Of a DNA stretch of 19,706 nt, positions 1 through 7,401 are shown piece after piece; the first letter of the stretch is position 1, and each line of letters opens with the position of its first letter. The translations under genes and the position numbers were made by a program. The stretch is taken from positions 1 to 19,706 of the forward strand of contig CAXTCI010000093.1 of NCBI GenBank assembly GCA_964242325.1, in the 5' to 3' direction. Below the pieces are notes generated by a model, which saw only the letters and a list, made by a program, of their open reading frames with translations, had not been told where the DNA came from and did no database searches. The stretch comes from DASWOJ01 sp964242325. GTDB lineage: Bacteria > Pseudomonadota > Alphaproteobacteria > Acetobacterales > Acetobacteraceae.

Positions 1-3000
1 CCTCGGCGCCCAGCATGGCGGCGATCACCACGTCGCGCCCGGTCTTGATGCCGCCGTCCGTCCGCAGGGTGATGCGGTGGCGCAGGCGGTTGAGCATCAG
101 CACCTGATGCGCCTCGGACAGCCCCATCTCCCACGGCAGCCCCGCGAATTTTACCGATGTCTGCGGACTGGCGCCGGTTCCGCCGCTGTGTCCGCTGATT
201 AGAATAGTGTCCGCTTTTGCCTTCGCCACACCGGCCGCAATCGTGCCGATCCCCGACCGCGCCACCAGCTTCACACACACCGTCGCATCCGGGTTGATCT
301 GCTTCAGGTCATAGATGAGCTGCGCCAGGTCCTCGATGGAGTAGATGTCGTGGTGCGGCGGCGGGCTGATCAGCGTCACCCCTGGCGTCGAGTGCCGCAG
401 CTTGGCGATCAAGCTGGTAATCTTGAAGCCGGGCAACTGCCCGCCCTCCCCAGGCTTGGCACCCTGCGCCATCTTGATCTCGATCTCGCGGCAGTTGTTC
501 AGATACTCGGCGGTGACGCCGAACCGGCCCGAGCTGATCTGCTTGATCGCCGACGATGCGTTGTCGCCGTTCTGGCGCGGCTTCGACCGCTCCGGGTCCT
601 CGCCGCCCTCGCCACTGTCGCTGCGCGCGCCGATCCGGTTCATGGCGATGGACAGCGTTTCGTGCGCCTCCGGGCTGAGCGCCCCCAGGGAGATGCCCGG
701 CGCCACCAGCCGCTTGCGTATCTCGGTGATGCTCTCGACCTCGTCCACCTCGATCGGCGTCACGCCGTCCATGCGGAAGTCCAGCAGGTCGCGCAGCGCC
801 ACCGGCTTCTGCCGGCGCACCCCATCGGCATAGCGGCGATAAGTCTCGAAGCTGTCCGTCGCCACGGCGGTCTGCAGCGTGTGGATCAGCCCGCCCTCGA
901 AGGCATGCACCTCGCCCTTGCGCCGCAGCTTATAAACGCCGCCCACCGGCAGCGCCTCGTCGCCGTCCCAGGCCGCCTGGTGCAGCGCCAGCACCTTGCG
1001 GGCGATGCCCTGCAACCCGATGCCGCTGATGCGGGACTGCATCCCTGGGAAATATTCGGCCACCAGCGCGCGCGACAGCCCGATCGCCTCGAAGTTGTAG
1101 CCGCCGCGGTAGCTGCTGATGACCGAGATGCCCATCTTGGACATGATCTTCAGCAGGCCCTTGTCCACGGCCTTCTTGTAGTGCTGCACCGCCTCCTTCA
1201 GCGTCACCTTGCTGAACAGCCCGCGCCGGTGCCGGTCGGCGATGCCTTCCTGCGCCAGGTAAGCGTTGACGGTCGTGGCGCCCACCCCGATCAGCACGGC
1301 GAAGTAGTGCGTATCCATGCACTCCGCGCTGCGCACGTTGAGGCTGGTGAAGGTGCGCAGGCTTTGCCGCACCAAGTGCGTGTGCACGGCGCCGGTCGCC
1401 AGGATCATCGGGATCGGCGCGCGCTCGGCCGTCTGCGCCTCATCGGTCAGGATCACGTGGGCGCAGCCGGCGCGCACGCCCTCCTCCGCCTCGCGCCGGA
1501 TACGCTCCAACGCGCTGCGCAACTCGGGCTCGCCGAAGCCCACCGCAAAAGTGCAGTCCACCCGGCACACGCCAGCGCCCATCGTCGCGGCCATCGCATC
1601 GAACTCGGCGTTGGACAGCACGGGGCTGTCGAGCTGCAGCAGGTCGCACTGGCTGCTGTCCTCGTCCAGCACGTTGCCCAGGTTGCCCAGCCGGGTCTTC
1701 AGCGTCATCACCCGCGTTTCGCGCAGGCTGTCGATCGGCGGGTTGGTAACCTGGCTGAACCCCTGCCGAAAGTAATGGTGCAGGCCGCGATAACGCTCGG
1801 ACAGCACCGCGACCGGTGTGTCATCGCCCATGCTGCCCACGGCCTCGGCGCTGTCCTCTACCATGGGGTGCAGGATCATCTCCAGCTCCTCCAACGTGGT
1901 CCCAACCGCGAGCTGGCGGCGGCGCAGCTCCGCCCGGTCGTACTCGACCGGCTCGGGCGCGTCGGTCTTGACGATGCCATCCAGCCGGGTGGTGCGCCGG
2001 GTCCAGGCGCCGAAGTCCTGCCGGGCCGCCAGCATGTCCTTCATCTCGGCGTCGCCGTAGAACTTGGCCTCCTGCAGGTCCACGCCGATGCACTGGCCCG
2101 GCCCGACCCGGCCCTTGGCGACGATCTGGCTCTCGGGGAACTTAACCATGCCGGTCTCGGACCCCACCACCAGCAGGTGGTCGGCGGTGATGGTGTAGCG
2201 CAGCGGGCGCAGGCCGTTGCGGTCGAGGCCGGCGATCATCCAGCGCCCATCTGTCGCGGCGATCGCAGCCGGGCCGTCCCACGGCTCCATGACGGCGTTG
2301 CAGTACAGGATCATGTCGCGGTGCGCCTGCGGCATGGTCGCATCCTGGCCGACGCTGGCCGGGATCATCAGCGTCTTGACCATCGGCGCGTCGCGTCCGG
2401 CACGCACCATCAACTCGAACACGTTGTCCAGGCACGCCGTGTCGGAGCCGCCGGCCTGCACGACCGGCTTCACGTCCTCGATGAAGTGATTGAGCGGCCC
2501 GGCTGCCATCCGGGTCTCGTGCGACTTCATCCAGTTGACGTTGCCGGCGACGGTGTTGATCTCGCCGTTATGCGCCAGCATCCGGAACGGCTGCGCCAGC
2601 TTCCAGGTTGGGAAGGTGTTGGTGGAGTAGCGCTGGTGGTAGATGGCAAAGCGGCTGATGAACCGCGGGTCCAGCAGGTCCGGGTAGAAGTCCGTCAGCG
2701 ACGCCGCCAGGAACATGCCCTTATAGATGATCGAACGGCAGGACAGTGAGCAGATGTAAAGCTCGGAGATCTGCGCCGCGATGGCCTGCTTCTCGATCCG
2801 GCGGCGGATCACATACAGGTCGCGCTCGAAGTCGGCCTCCGCCACATCGCCGCCGCGGATCATGATCTGCTCGATCTCGGGACGCGTCGCGTTGGCCTTC
2901 TCGCCGATGCAGCCGACGTTGATCGGCACTTGGCGCCAGCCGAGGATGCCGTAGCCGAGGTTGAGGATCTCGGTCTCAACGATCTGCCGGCAGCGCTCCT

Positions 3001-3370
3001 GTGCGCCCAGGTCGGTCTTGGGCAGGAACACCATGCCGACCGCCCTGCGCCCGGTTTCGACGCCCTGGCCGCTGCTTTGCAAGGCCTCGGCGAAGAAGTC
3101 GTGCGGGATTTCGATGTGGATGCCGGCGCCGTCGCCGGTTTTGCCGTCCGCGTCCACGGCGCCGCGGTGCCAGACGGCCTTTAGCGCATCTATCCCTGCC
3201 TGCACCACCTCGCGTCGTGGCTTGCCGTCGAGCGCCGCCACCAGGCCGACGCCGCAGTTGTCGTGCTCCTGCGACGGGTCGTAGGTGCCGGCCAGGCGGG
3301 CGGCGTTGTCCCGCCAGTCCGCAACGAATTGAGTGCCGCCGTCCTTCATCTGGCCATCCTCTTCCATCAT
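1..3370 (-). CDS. gltB: Glutamate synthase (NADPH) large subunit GltB, 3' end outside window
   Basis: Large subunit of glutamate synthase. It releases ammonia from glutamine and channels it to 2-oxoglutarate to make glutamate, using electrons from GltD. About 1123 codons are visible and read without interruption; the family is usually about 1500 residues, so the C-terminal part, including the iron-sulfur cysteines and the GXGXG helix domain, lies outside. The N-terminus shows a propeptide of about 38 residues before the conserved CGVG (Cys39), the expected mature N-terminal nucleophile of the class II amidotransferase domain. Other family segments seen are HQRYSTNTFPTW, AHNGEINT, the FMN-domain MAQGAKPGEGGQLPG and SGHSGGTGASP. 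The start at 3370 has GGGAG seven bases upstream. It overlaps the previous stop as ATGA. A second ATG at 3367 follows directly and could be used instead. Confidence 0.97.
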   Translation of the reverse strand, partial: MMEEDGQMKDGGTQFVADWRDNAARLAGTYDPSQEHDNCGVGLVAALDGKPRREVVQAGIDALKAVWHRGAVDADGKTGDGAGIHIEIPHDFFAEALQSSGQGVETGRRAVGMVFLPKTDLGAQERCRQIVETEILNLGYGILGWRQVPINVGCIGEKANATRPEIEQIMIRGGDVAEADFERDLYVIRRRIEKQAIAAQISELYICSLSCRSIIYKGMFLAASLTDFYPDLLDPRFISRFAIYHQRYSTNTFPTWKLAQPFRMLAHNGEINTVAGNVNWMKSHETRMAAGPLNHFIEDVKPVVQAGGSDTACLDNVFELMVRAGRDAPMVKTLMIPASVGQDATMPQAHRDMILYCNAVMEPWDGPAAIAATDGRWMIAGLDRNGLRPLRYTITADHLLVVGSETGMVKFPESQIVAKGRVGPGQCIGVDLQEAKFYGDAEMKDMLAARQDFGAWTRRTTRLDGIVKTDAPEPVEYDRAELRRRQLAVGTTLEELEMILHPMVEDSAEAVGSMGDDTPVAVLSERYRGLHHYFRQGFSQVTNPPIDSLRETRVMTLKTRLGNLGNVLDEDSSQCDLLQLDSPVLSNAEFDAMAATMGAGVCRVDCTFAVGFGEPELRSALERIRREAEEGVRAGCAHVILTDEAQTAERAPIPMILATGAVHTHLVRQSLRTFTSLNVRSAECMDTHYFAVLIGVGATTVNAYLAQEGIADRHRRGLFSKVTLKEAVQHYKKAVDKGLLKIMSKMGISVISSYRGGYNFEAIGLSRALVAEYFPGMQSRISGIGLQGIARKVLALHQAAWDGDEALPVGGVYKLRRKGEVHAFEGGLIHTLQTAVATDSFETYRRYADGVRRQKPVALRDLLDFRMDGVTPIEVDEVESITEIRKRLVAPGISLGALSPEAHETLSIAMNRIGARSDSGEGGEDPERSKPRQNGDNASSAIKQISSGRFGVTAEYLNNCREIEIKMAQGAKPGEGGQLPGFKITSLIAKLRHSTPGVTLISPPPHHDIYSIEDLAQLIYDLKQINPDATVCVKLVARSGIGTIAAGVAKAKADTILISGHSGGTGASPQTSVKFAGLPWEMGLSEAHQVLMLNRLRHRITLRTDGGIKTGRDVVIAAMLGAE

Positions 3371-3909
3371 GGCGCGGCTCCCAAGACGCTGCCGCCCAGC
3401 TTGTCTATATCGGCCTTGTTCTTGGCATAGGCGTCTTCGCCCACCTGCCGGCCCCATGCCTCACCGGCAGCCTGGAAGTGCGCGGGCATCTGCGCTGCCT
3501 TCGCCTGGGCGCTTCGCAGGGCGTCGGGGTTGTCACGGTTTATCATTGCCCGCAGCTCAGGCACGGTGAAGTCCGTGACCATCACCTCCTCGAACCGCCC
3601 CATCAGTTCCGGCTCACGGGCGCGGAACTCCGGCATCATATAGCGGTCGGTGATGACGGCAGCGTTCTCATCGGTGATGCCGCGGCTTTTCAACGTGACG
3701 ACTAGTATGTCGTGGGTTGCAAGCACCACGCCGTCCAACTGCTTGTCCAAACCGGCCTTGACCAGGAAATCGTGGGCGAGGCTGTGGGCATCGTCCTGCT
3801 GGACCGACGGGGCGGGCTGGGCCATGGCGGGCGACCGCAAAGCTGGCGCGAGCAGCAGCGTACTCAGGGCCGCCCTTGCAAGATATCGTCCCGTCTTCTG
3901 CATGCTCAT
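3367..3909 (-). CDS. Exported DUF2059-like protein between gltD and gltB
   Basis: A protein of 180 residues with a clear signal peptide: a basic start (MSMQKTGRYLAR), a hydrophobic stretch ALSTLLLAPAL and a likely cleavage after AMA near residue 30. The mature part is about 150 residues and mostly predicted helical. Its C-terminal half (FTVPELRAMI, then an HFQAAGEAWGRQV stretch) resembles the DUF2059 pattern of 'F-[ST]-x-x-E-L', a helix, and a conserved 'W-G' end. I assign this by eye, so it is tentative. The start overlaps the gltD stop (TGATG) and the stop overlaps the gltB start (ATGA), so its translation is probably coupled to both. An alternative ATG at 3903 has a better spaced GGAG. The molecular function is unknown. 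Its periplasmic location is at odds with its cytosolic operon partners. Confidence 0.85.
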   Translation of the reverse strand: MSMQKTGRYLARAALSTLLLAPALRSPAMAQPAPSVQQDDAHSLAHDFLVKAGLDKQLDGVVLATHDILVVTLKSRGITDENAAVITDRYMMPEFRAREPELMGRFEEVMVTDFTVPELRAMINRDNPDALRSAQAKAAQMPAHFQAAGEAWGRQVGEDAYAKNKADIDKLGGSVLGAAP

Positions 3910-5339
3910 CACTCCGCCGCCGCTGCCAATGCGTTCTGCTGCATCCACTCATGCATCCGCGCCGCGGCATCCCGCCCGTCGCGGATCGCCCACACCACCA
4001 GGCTCGCGCCGCGCACGATGTCCCCGGCCGCGAACACGCCCGGCAGCGTCGTCATCTGGGTCCGGTGGTCCACCTTCAGCGTGCCCCAGCGGCTGACCTG
4101 CAGGTCCGGCTGGTCCCACAGCCGCGGCAGCTCCTCCGGGTCAAAGCCCAGAGCCTTGATGACCAGGTCGGCGTCCAGCGTGAAGCGGCTGTCGCCCGGC
4201 TCCACCGACTGCCGCCCCGTCGCGTCCGGCATCCCCAGCCGCATCCGCTGCACCCGCACGCCCGTTACCGTGTCGTCGCCCAGGAAAGCCTCCGGCGCGG
4301 ACAACCAGATGAAGTTCACGCCCTCCTCTTCCGCGTTCTTCACCTCGCGCATGGAGCCGGGCATGTTCACCTTGTCGCGGCGATACAGCACCGACACGCT
4401 GGCGGCGCCCTGGCGCGTCGCGGTCCGCACGCAGTCCATCGCGGTGTCGCCGCCGCCGATCACCACCACGCGCTTGCCGGCGGCGTCGTGCTGCCCGTCA
4501 TTGAAGCTCGGCACGTCGTCGCCCAGGCCCTTGCGGTTGCTGGCGGTCAGGTAGTCCATCGCCGGCACGATGCCCGGCAGCCCGGCGCCGGGGCCGCCGA
4601 TGTCGCGCGCCTTGTAAACGCCGGTCGCAATCAGCACGGCGTCATGCTTCGCGCGCAGGTCGGCAAACGAGGTGTCGCGTCCCAGCTCGACGCCGAGGTG
4701 GAACTGAATGCCGCCCTCCTCCAGCAGCCGCCAGCGGCGCAGCACGATGTCCTTCTCCAGCTTGAAGCCCGGGATGCCGTAGATCATCAGCCCGCCCACG
4801 CGGTCGTAGCGGTCATACACGTGCACCTGGTAGCCCTGCGAGCGCAGCCGCTCCGCCGCCGCCAGCCCACCCGGCCCGGCGCCGATGATGCCCACGGACT
4901 GCGGACGCTCGCGGCGCGGCGCCGGCGGCTTTACCCAGCCCTGCTCCCAGGCATGGTCGGTGATGAAGCGCTCCACCGCGCCGATGGTGACACTATTAAA
5001 ACCCTTCTCGATGACGCAGTTGCCCTCGCACAGCCGGTCCTGCGGGCAGATGCGCCCGCAGATCTCGGGGAAGGTGTTGGTGGCGCTGCTGACCTCGTAG
5101 GCTTCCTGCAGTCGGTTCTCCGCCGTCAGCTTGAGCCAATCCGGGATGTTGTTGCCTAGAGGGCAGTGTACCTGACAGAACGGCACGCCGCACTGGCTGC
5201 ACCGGCTGCTCTGGGCGCCGGCCTGCGCCGGATCGAAGTCGGCGTAGATTTCGGCAAAGTCCTCACGTCGCATGGAGACATCGCGCTTCGACGGTGCTTC
5301 CTGCGGCAAGCGAACGAATTGCAGCATACGGTCAGCCAT
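3909..5339 (-). CDS. gltD: Glutamate synthase small subunit GltD
   Basis: Beta subunit of NADPH-dependent glutamate synthase, 476 residues, normal for the family. It takes electrons from NADPH through FAD and passes them through iron-sulfur clusters to GltB. Cysteines at about 47, 50, 55, 59 and 94, 98, 104, 108 match the two N-terminal cluster motifs (CSQCGVPFC, CGRICPQDRLCEGNC). An FAD dinucleotide fold is at about 150-160 (GIIGAGPGGLAAAE). A second, NADPH-binding fold is at about 291-302 (VVVIGGGDTAMD). The FAD-closing segment GVFAAGDIVRG is near the end. The start is set at 5339 because GGAGGG lies eight bases upstream; an ATG five codons earlier has no such site and itself overlaps the Shine-Dalgarno sequence. 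It is the first gene of the gltD-DUF2059-gltB unit, the reverse of the common gltB-gltD order. Confidence 0.97.
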   Translation of the reverse strand: MADRMLQFVRLPQEAPSKRDVSMRREDFAEIYADFDPAQAGAQSSRCSQCGVPFCQVHCPLGNNIPDWLKLTAENRLQEAYEVSSATNTFPEICGRICPQDRLCEGNCVIEKGFNSVTIGAVERFITDHAWEQGWVKPPAPRRERPQSVGIIGAGPGGLAAAERLRSQGYQVHVYDRYDRVGGLMIYGIPGFKLEKDIVLRRWRLLEEGGIQFHLGVELGRDTSFADLRAKHDAVLIATGVYKARDIGGPGAGLPGIVPAMDYLTASNRKGLGDDVPSFNDGQHDAAGKRVVVIGGGDTAMDCVRTATRQGAASVSVLYRRDKVNMPGSMREVKNAEEEGVNFIWLSAPEAFLGDDTVTGVRVQRMRLGMPDATGRQSVEPGDSRFTLDADLVIKALGFDPEELPRLWDQPDLQVSRWGTLKVDHRTQMTTLPGVFAAGDIVRGASLVVWAIRDGRDAAARMHEWMQQNALAAAAE

Positions 5340-5346
5340 CGGGACG

Positions 5347-5352
5347 CCCTCC
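5347..5352 (-). promoter_or_regulatory. Ribosome binding site deciding the gltD start
   Basis: GGAGGG on the minus strand, eight bases before the ATG at 5339. It overlaps the alternative ATG at 5354, which argues that the shorter reading (MADRMLQF...) is the real start. Confidence 0.8.
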
Positions 5353-5524
5353 ATCCGTTGACCGCACGCTGCGGCCCATCGCGGTTGCGTATAAAGGCAA
5401 ATCCCTGTGAGGCCAGCATAATATGATTAACAGGACAGCAATGCTGCCGTAATTTCAGCCATGCGAGGGCGGTATGCCGAAACTCTGGGCAAACCGTGGC
5501 AATTTTAGGTCCGTATCGGCTGCA
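5353..5524. other. Intergenic region upstream of gltD
   Basis: Spacer of about 170 bases between the NDUFA9-like gene and gltD, both on the minus strand. Its centre (about 5410-5445) is AT-rich compared with the window and probably holds the GOGAT operon promoter. I could not fix a convincing -35/-10 pair. A small dyad, CAGCA-a-TGCTG, sits at 5436-5446. No clear terminator hairpin with a T-run follows the upstream gene. Confidence 0.4.
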
Positions 5525-6475
5525 TCAGACCGGAGCTTCCTCCCGCTTGCCGCCGCCGGGCCGGTAGCGGTCGAGGTATTCGGGCACCACCAACTCGATC
5601 GGGGTTGGCGTGATACCCAGGTCCTGCAAGCCTTTCGCCCCGGGCGCCACTACGTTGTCCCGGCCCAGCAGCAGCAGTTGGTCGCGCGTCAGCGGCTTTC
5701 CCGGCAGCAGCTCTCCCAACCGCGCCTGCAACCGGGCCAGCCCCATCGGGACGTTCAACAGCGGACGGTTGCGATGGGTTTCCTGGAGTATCCAGGCCAG
5801 CAGCTCACGGAAAGTCCAGACTTTCGGCCCGCCCAGCTCGTAGGTCTGCCCGGCCACGTCCTCCCGCACCAGCGCTGCCATCACCGCGTCGGCGACGTCC
5901 CCGACATAGACCGGCTGGAACCGGCTGCCGCCCTCGATGACCGGCATCACCGGCAGGGTCATGGCCATGCTGCCGAAGCGGTTGAAGAACTTGTCCTCCG
6001 CCCCGAACACCAGGGACGGGCGCAGGATGGTGGCGCCGGGCAGGCTGGCGTGGACACCGGCTTCACCGGCGGCCTTGGTCTGGGCATACAGGCTAGGGCT
6101 GGCGGCATCGGCGCCGATGGCGGACACCTGCACCATGCGCTGGACGCCTGCCGCGGCGGCGGCGCGGGCAATGCGGGCCGGGCCTTCCGCCTGCACCCGC
6201 TGGAAGTCGCCCCTGCGGCCCTCCGCCAGGATGCCGACCAGGTTCACGATGAAGTCCGCATCCTCAACCGCCCGCTGGACCGCACCCTGGTTCGACAGCG
6301 ACACATATAAGGGAACCACCTGGCCGACGCGGCCGGTCATCATCAGCGGCTTCGACGCCTCCATGTCGCGCCCGGCCACACGCACGATGTGGCCCGCCGC
6401 CGCCAGGCGCTTGACGACATAGCGCCCGATGAAGCCGCTGCCGCCGAAAACCGTCGCCACGCTGCGCGTCGCCAT
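5525..6475 (-). CDS. NDUFA9-like NAD(P)-binding extended SDR protein
   Basis: A protein of 316 residues of the atypical extended short-chain dehydrogenase type. This type includes the NDUFA9 accessory subunit of complex I and bacterial NAD(P)H-binding relatives. The N-terminus carries the Rossmann motif G11-x-x-G14-x-x-G17 (VFGGSGFIGRYV). The core has FIVNLVGIL and a Y130-x-x-x-K134 pair (YAQTKAAGE). Then come ILRPSLVFGAEDKFFNRF and FQPVYVGDVADAV, all characteristic of this branch. The start at 6475 is chosen because GGGAGA lies eight bases upstream and the Rossmann fold begins at once; the frame stays open 38 codons further up without homology. The substrate is unknown. A role in respiratory complex assembly or quinone-related metabolism is an inference from the family name only. 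Confidence 0.88.
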   Translation of the reverse strand: MATRSVATVFGGSGFIGRYVVKRLAAAGHIVRVAGRDMEASKPLMMTGRVGQVVPLYVSLSNQGAVQRAVEDADFIVNLVGILAEGRRGDFQRVQAEGPARIARAAAAAGVQRMVQVSAIGADAASPSLYAQTKAAGEAGVHASLPGATILRPSLVFGAEDKFFNRFGSMAMTLPVMPVIEGGSRFQPVYVGDVADAVMAALVREDVAGQTYELGGPKVWTFRELLAWILQETHRNRPLLNVPMGLARLQARLGELLPGKPLTRDQLLLLGRDNVVAPGAKGLQDLGITPTPIELVVPEYLDRYRPGGGKREEAPV

Positions 6476-6521
6476 GTGCCCTGTCTCCCGGAACCCTGGC
6501 CCTTGATATGCGGCGTTCCAT

Positions 6522-6559
6522 CGCACCTCAAGGTAGCGGGCGCACCTCAAGGTGGCGGG
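6522..6559. repeat. Tandem 2 x 19 bp repeat, each copy with a dyad
   Basis: Two head-to-tail 19-base copies (6522-6540 and 6541-6559) differ at one base. Each contains the dyad ACCT-ca-AGGT, and the second extends to CACCT-ca-AGGTG. They lie in the divergent spacer between the NDUFA9-like gene (start 6475) and the tRNA-Leu promoter, ending about 20 bases before the candidate -35. They could form a paired protein-binding site. No binder can be named. Confidence 0.8.
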
Positions 6560-6579
6560 GCCAGGCGGCTGATTGCGGC

Positions 6580-6608
6580 TTGACGGCATGGGGCCGCCGC
6601 CTTAACAC
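6580..6608 (+). promoter_or_regulatory. Candidate sigma-70 promoter for tRNA-Leu
   Basis: TTGACG at 6580-6585 matches the -35 consensus at five of six bases. It is followed by a 17-base spacer and TAACAC at 6603-6608, a weak -10 with three matches. Transcription would begin near 6615, about 14 bases before the mature tRNA. Position and -35 quality support it; the -10 is poor. Confidence 0.5.
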
Positions 6609-6628
6609 GCCGCCTCACCACTCGGTGT

Positions 6629-6715
6629 GCCCAGGTGGCGGAATTGGTAGACGCGCAGGTTTCAGGTACCTGTGACCGCAAGGTTGTGAAAGTTCGAGTC
6701 TTTTCCTGGGCACCA
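6629..6715 (+). tRNA. tRNA-Leu (anticodon CAG), CCA encoded
   Basis: A complete class II tRNA. Acceptor arms GCCCAGG and CCTGGGC pair perfectly. The D arm is GCG...CGC and the anticodon stem is CAGGT/ACCTG around loop TTCAGGT, giving anticodon CAG (reads CUG, leucine). A long variable arm (ACC-gcaa-GGT) is typical of leucine tRNAs. The T arm has loop TTCGAGT. Discriminator A and genomic CCA close it. RNase D begins 20 bases downstream on the same strand. Confidence 0.97.
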
Positions 6716-6735
6716 ACCGATTTGATGGCCTCCCC

Positions 6736-7301
6736 GTGACGACGCAGTTCACGCGGGACGGCACCGTCCACCTTCATCGGCATGACTTGCCAGAAGGATT
6801 GGACCTTGGCTCTGTGGTGGCCGTTGACACGGAAACGATGGGACTGAATCCGCACCGCGACCGGCTCTGCCTCGTGCAGCTATCCGCCGGGGATGGAGTG
6901 GCGCATCTGGTGCAGTTCGTGCCGGTGGCGCTGGGCGGACGCGGCTACGACGCACCGAACCTCGCTGCCATGATGGGCAGCCCCGCGATTCTCAAGCTGA
7001 TGCACTTCGCCCGCTTCGACGTTGCGATACTGCAGCAGGCGCTGGGCATCACCGTCGCCCCGGTCAAATGCACCAAGATCGCCGCCAAGCTGGTCCGCAC
7101 CTTCACCAACCGCCACGGCCTCAAGGACCTGGTGCGCGAGCTGGTGGGCGCCGAGATCTCTAAGATGCAGCAGACCAGCGACTGGGGCGCCGCCGAGCTG
7201 ACGGCGGAGCAAATGGCCTATGCCGCGTCCGACGTGCTGCACCTGCACGCGCTCTGGGCCAGGCTGGAAGCCCTGCTGGTGCGCGAAGGCCGCCTGGCGC
7301 T
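6736..7301 (+). CDS. rnd: Ribonuclease D, short form (3' end in assembly gap)
   Basis: 3'-5' exoribonuclease of the DEDDy family, which trims tRNA 3' ends. The 188 visible residues contain all three exonuclease motifs: DTETMGL (D31, E33), HFARFD (D95) and YAASD (Y162, D166). The exonuclease domain is essentially complete at the gap. Relatives of this compact type are about 200 residues and lack the HRDC domains of E. coli RNase D, so the stop is probably just inside the N run. The start is a GTG at 6736; the nearby ATG at 6725 is out of frame. There is no good Shine-Dalgarno sequence. The gene begins 20 bases after the CCA of tRNA-Leu with no terminator seen between, so it may be transcribed with the tRNA. 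Confidence 0.9.
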
Positions 7302-7401
7302 NNNNNNNNNNNNNNNNNNNNNNNNNNNNNNNNNNNNNNNNNNNNNNNNNNNNNNNNNNNNNNNNNNNNNNNNNNNNNNNNNNNNNNNNNNNNNNNNNNN
7401 N
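7302..7401. other. Assembly gap (100 Ns)
   Basis: Exactly 100 undetermined bases, the usual placeholder for a gap of unknown size. It hides the last codons of RNase D and of the convergent sulfotransferase gene, plus whatever lies between them. Confidence 1.

Noticed and set aside
350..2749. A 799-codon open frame on the plus strand
   Set aside because: It is exactly antisense to gltB, which reads through without a break and shows all family motifs. The frame has the Arg/His/Ala/Gln-rich composition typical of high-GC shadow frames.
1..3370. Possible frameshift in gltB
   Set aside because: Reading the frame at many points along the gene gave continuous, family-like sequence with no stop.
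5353..5524. Possible sigma-54 (-24/-12) promoter for gltD, since rpoN lies nearby and GOGAT is nitrogen-related
   Set aside because: TGGC and TTTGC elements occur on the minus strand, but the GG-to-GC spacing is 16 rather than the required 12 bases. A second candidate has TT in place of the -24 GG.
6629..6715. tRNA-Leu as an integration site for a genomic island
   Set aside because: No integrase, no repeat of the tRNA 3' end elsewhere in the window, and ordinary chromosomal genes on both sides.
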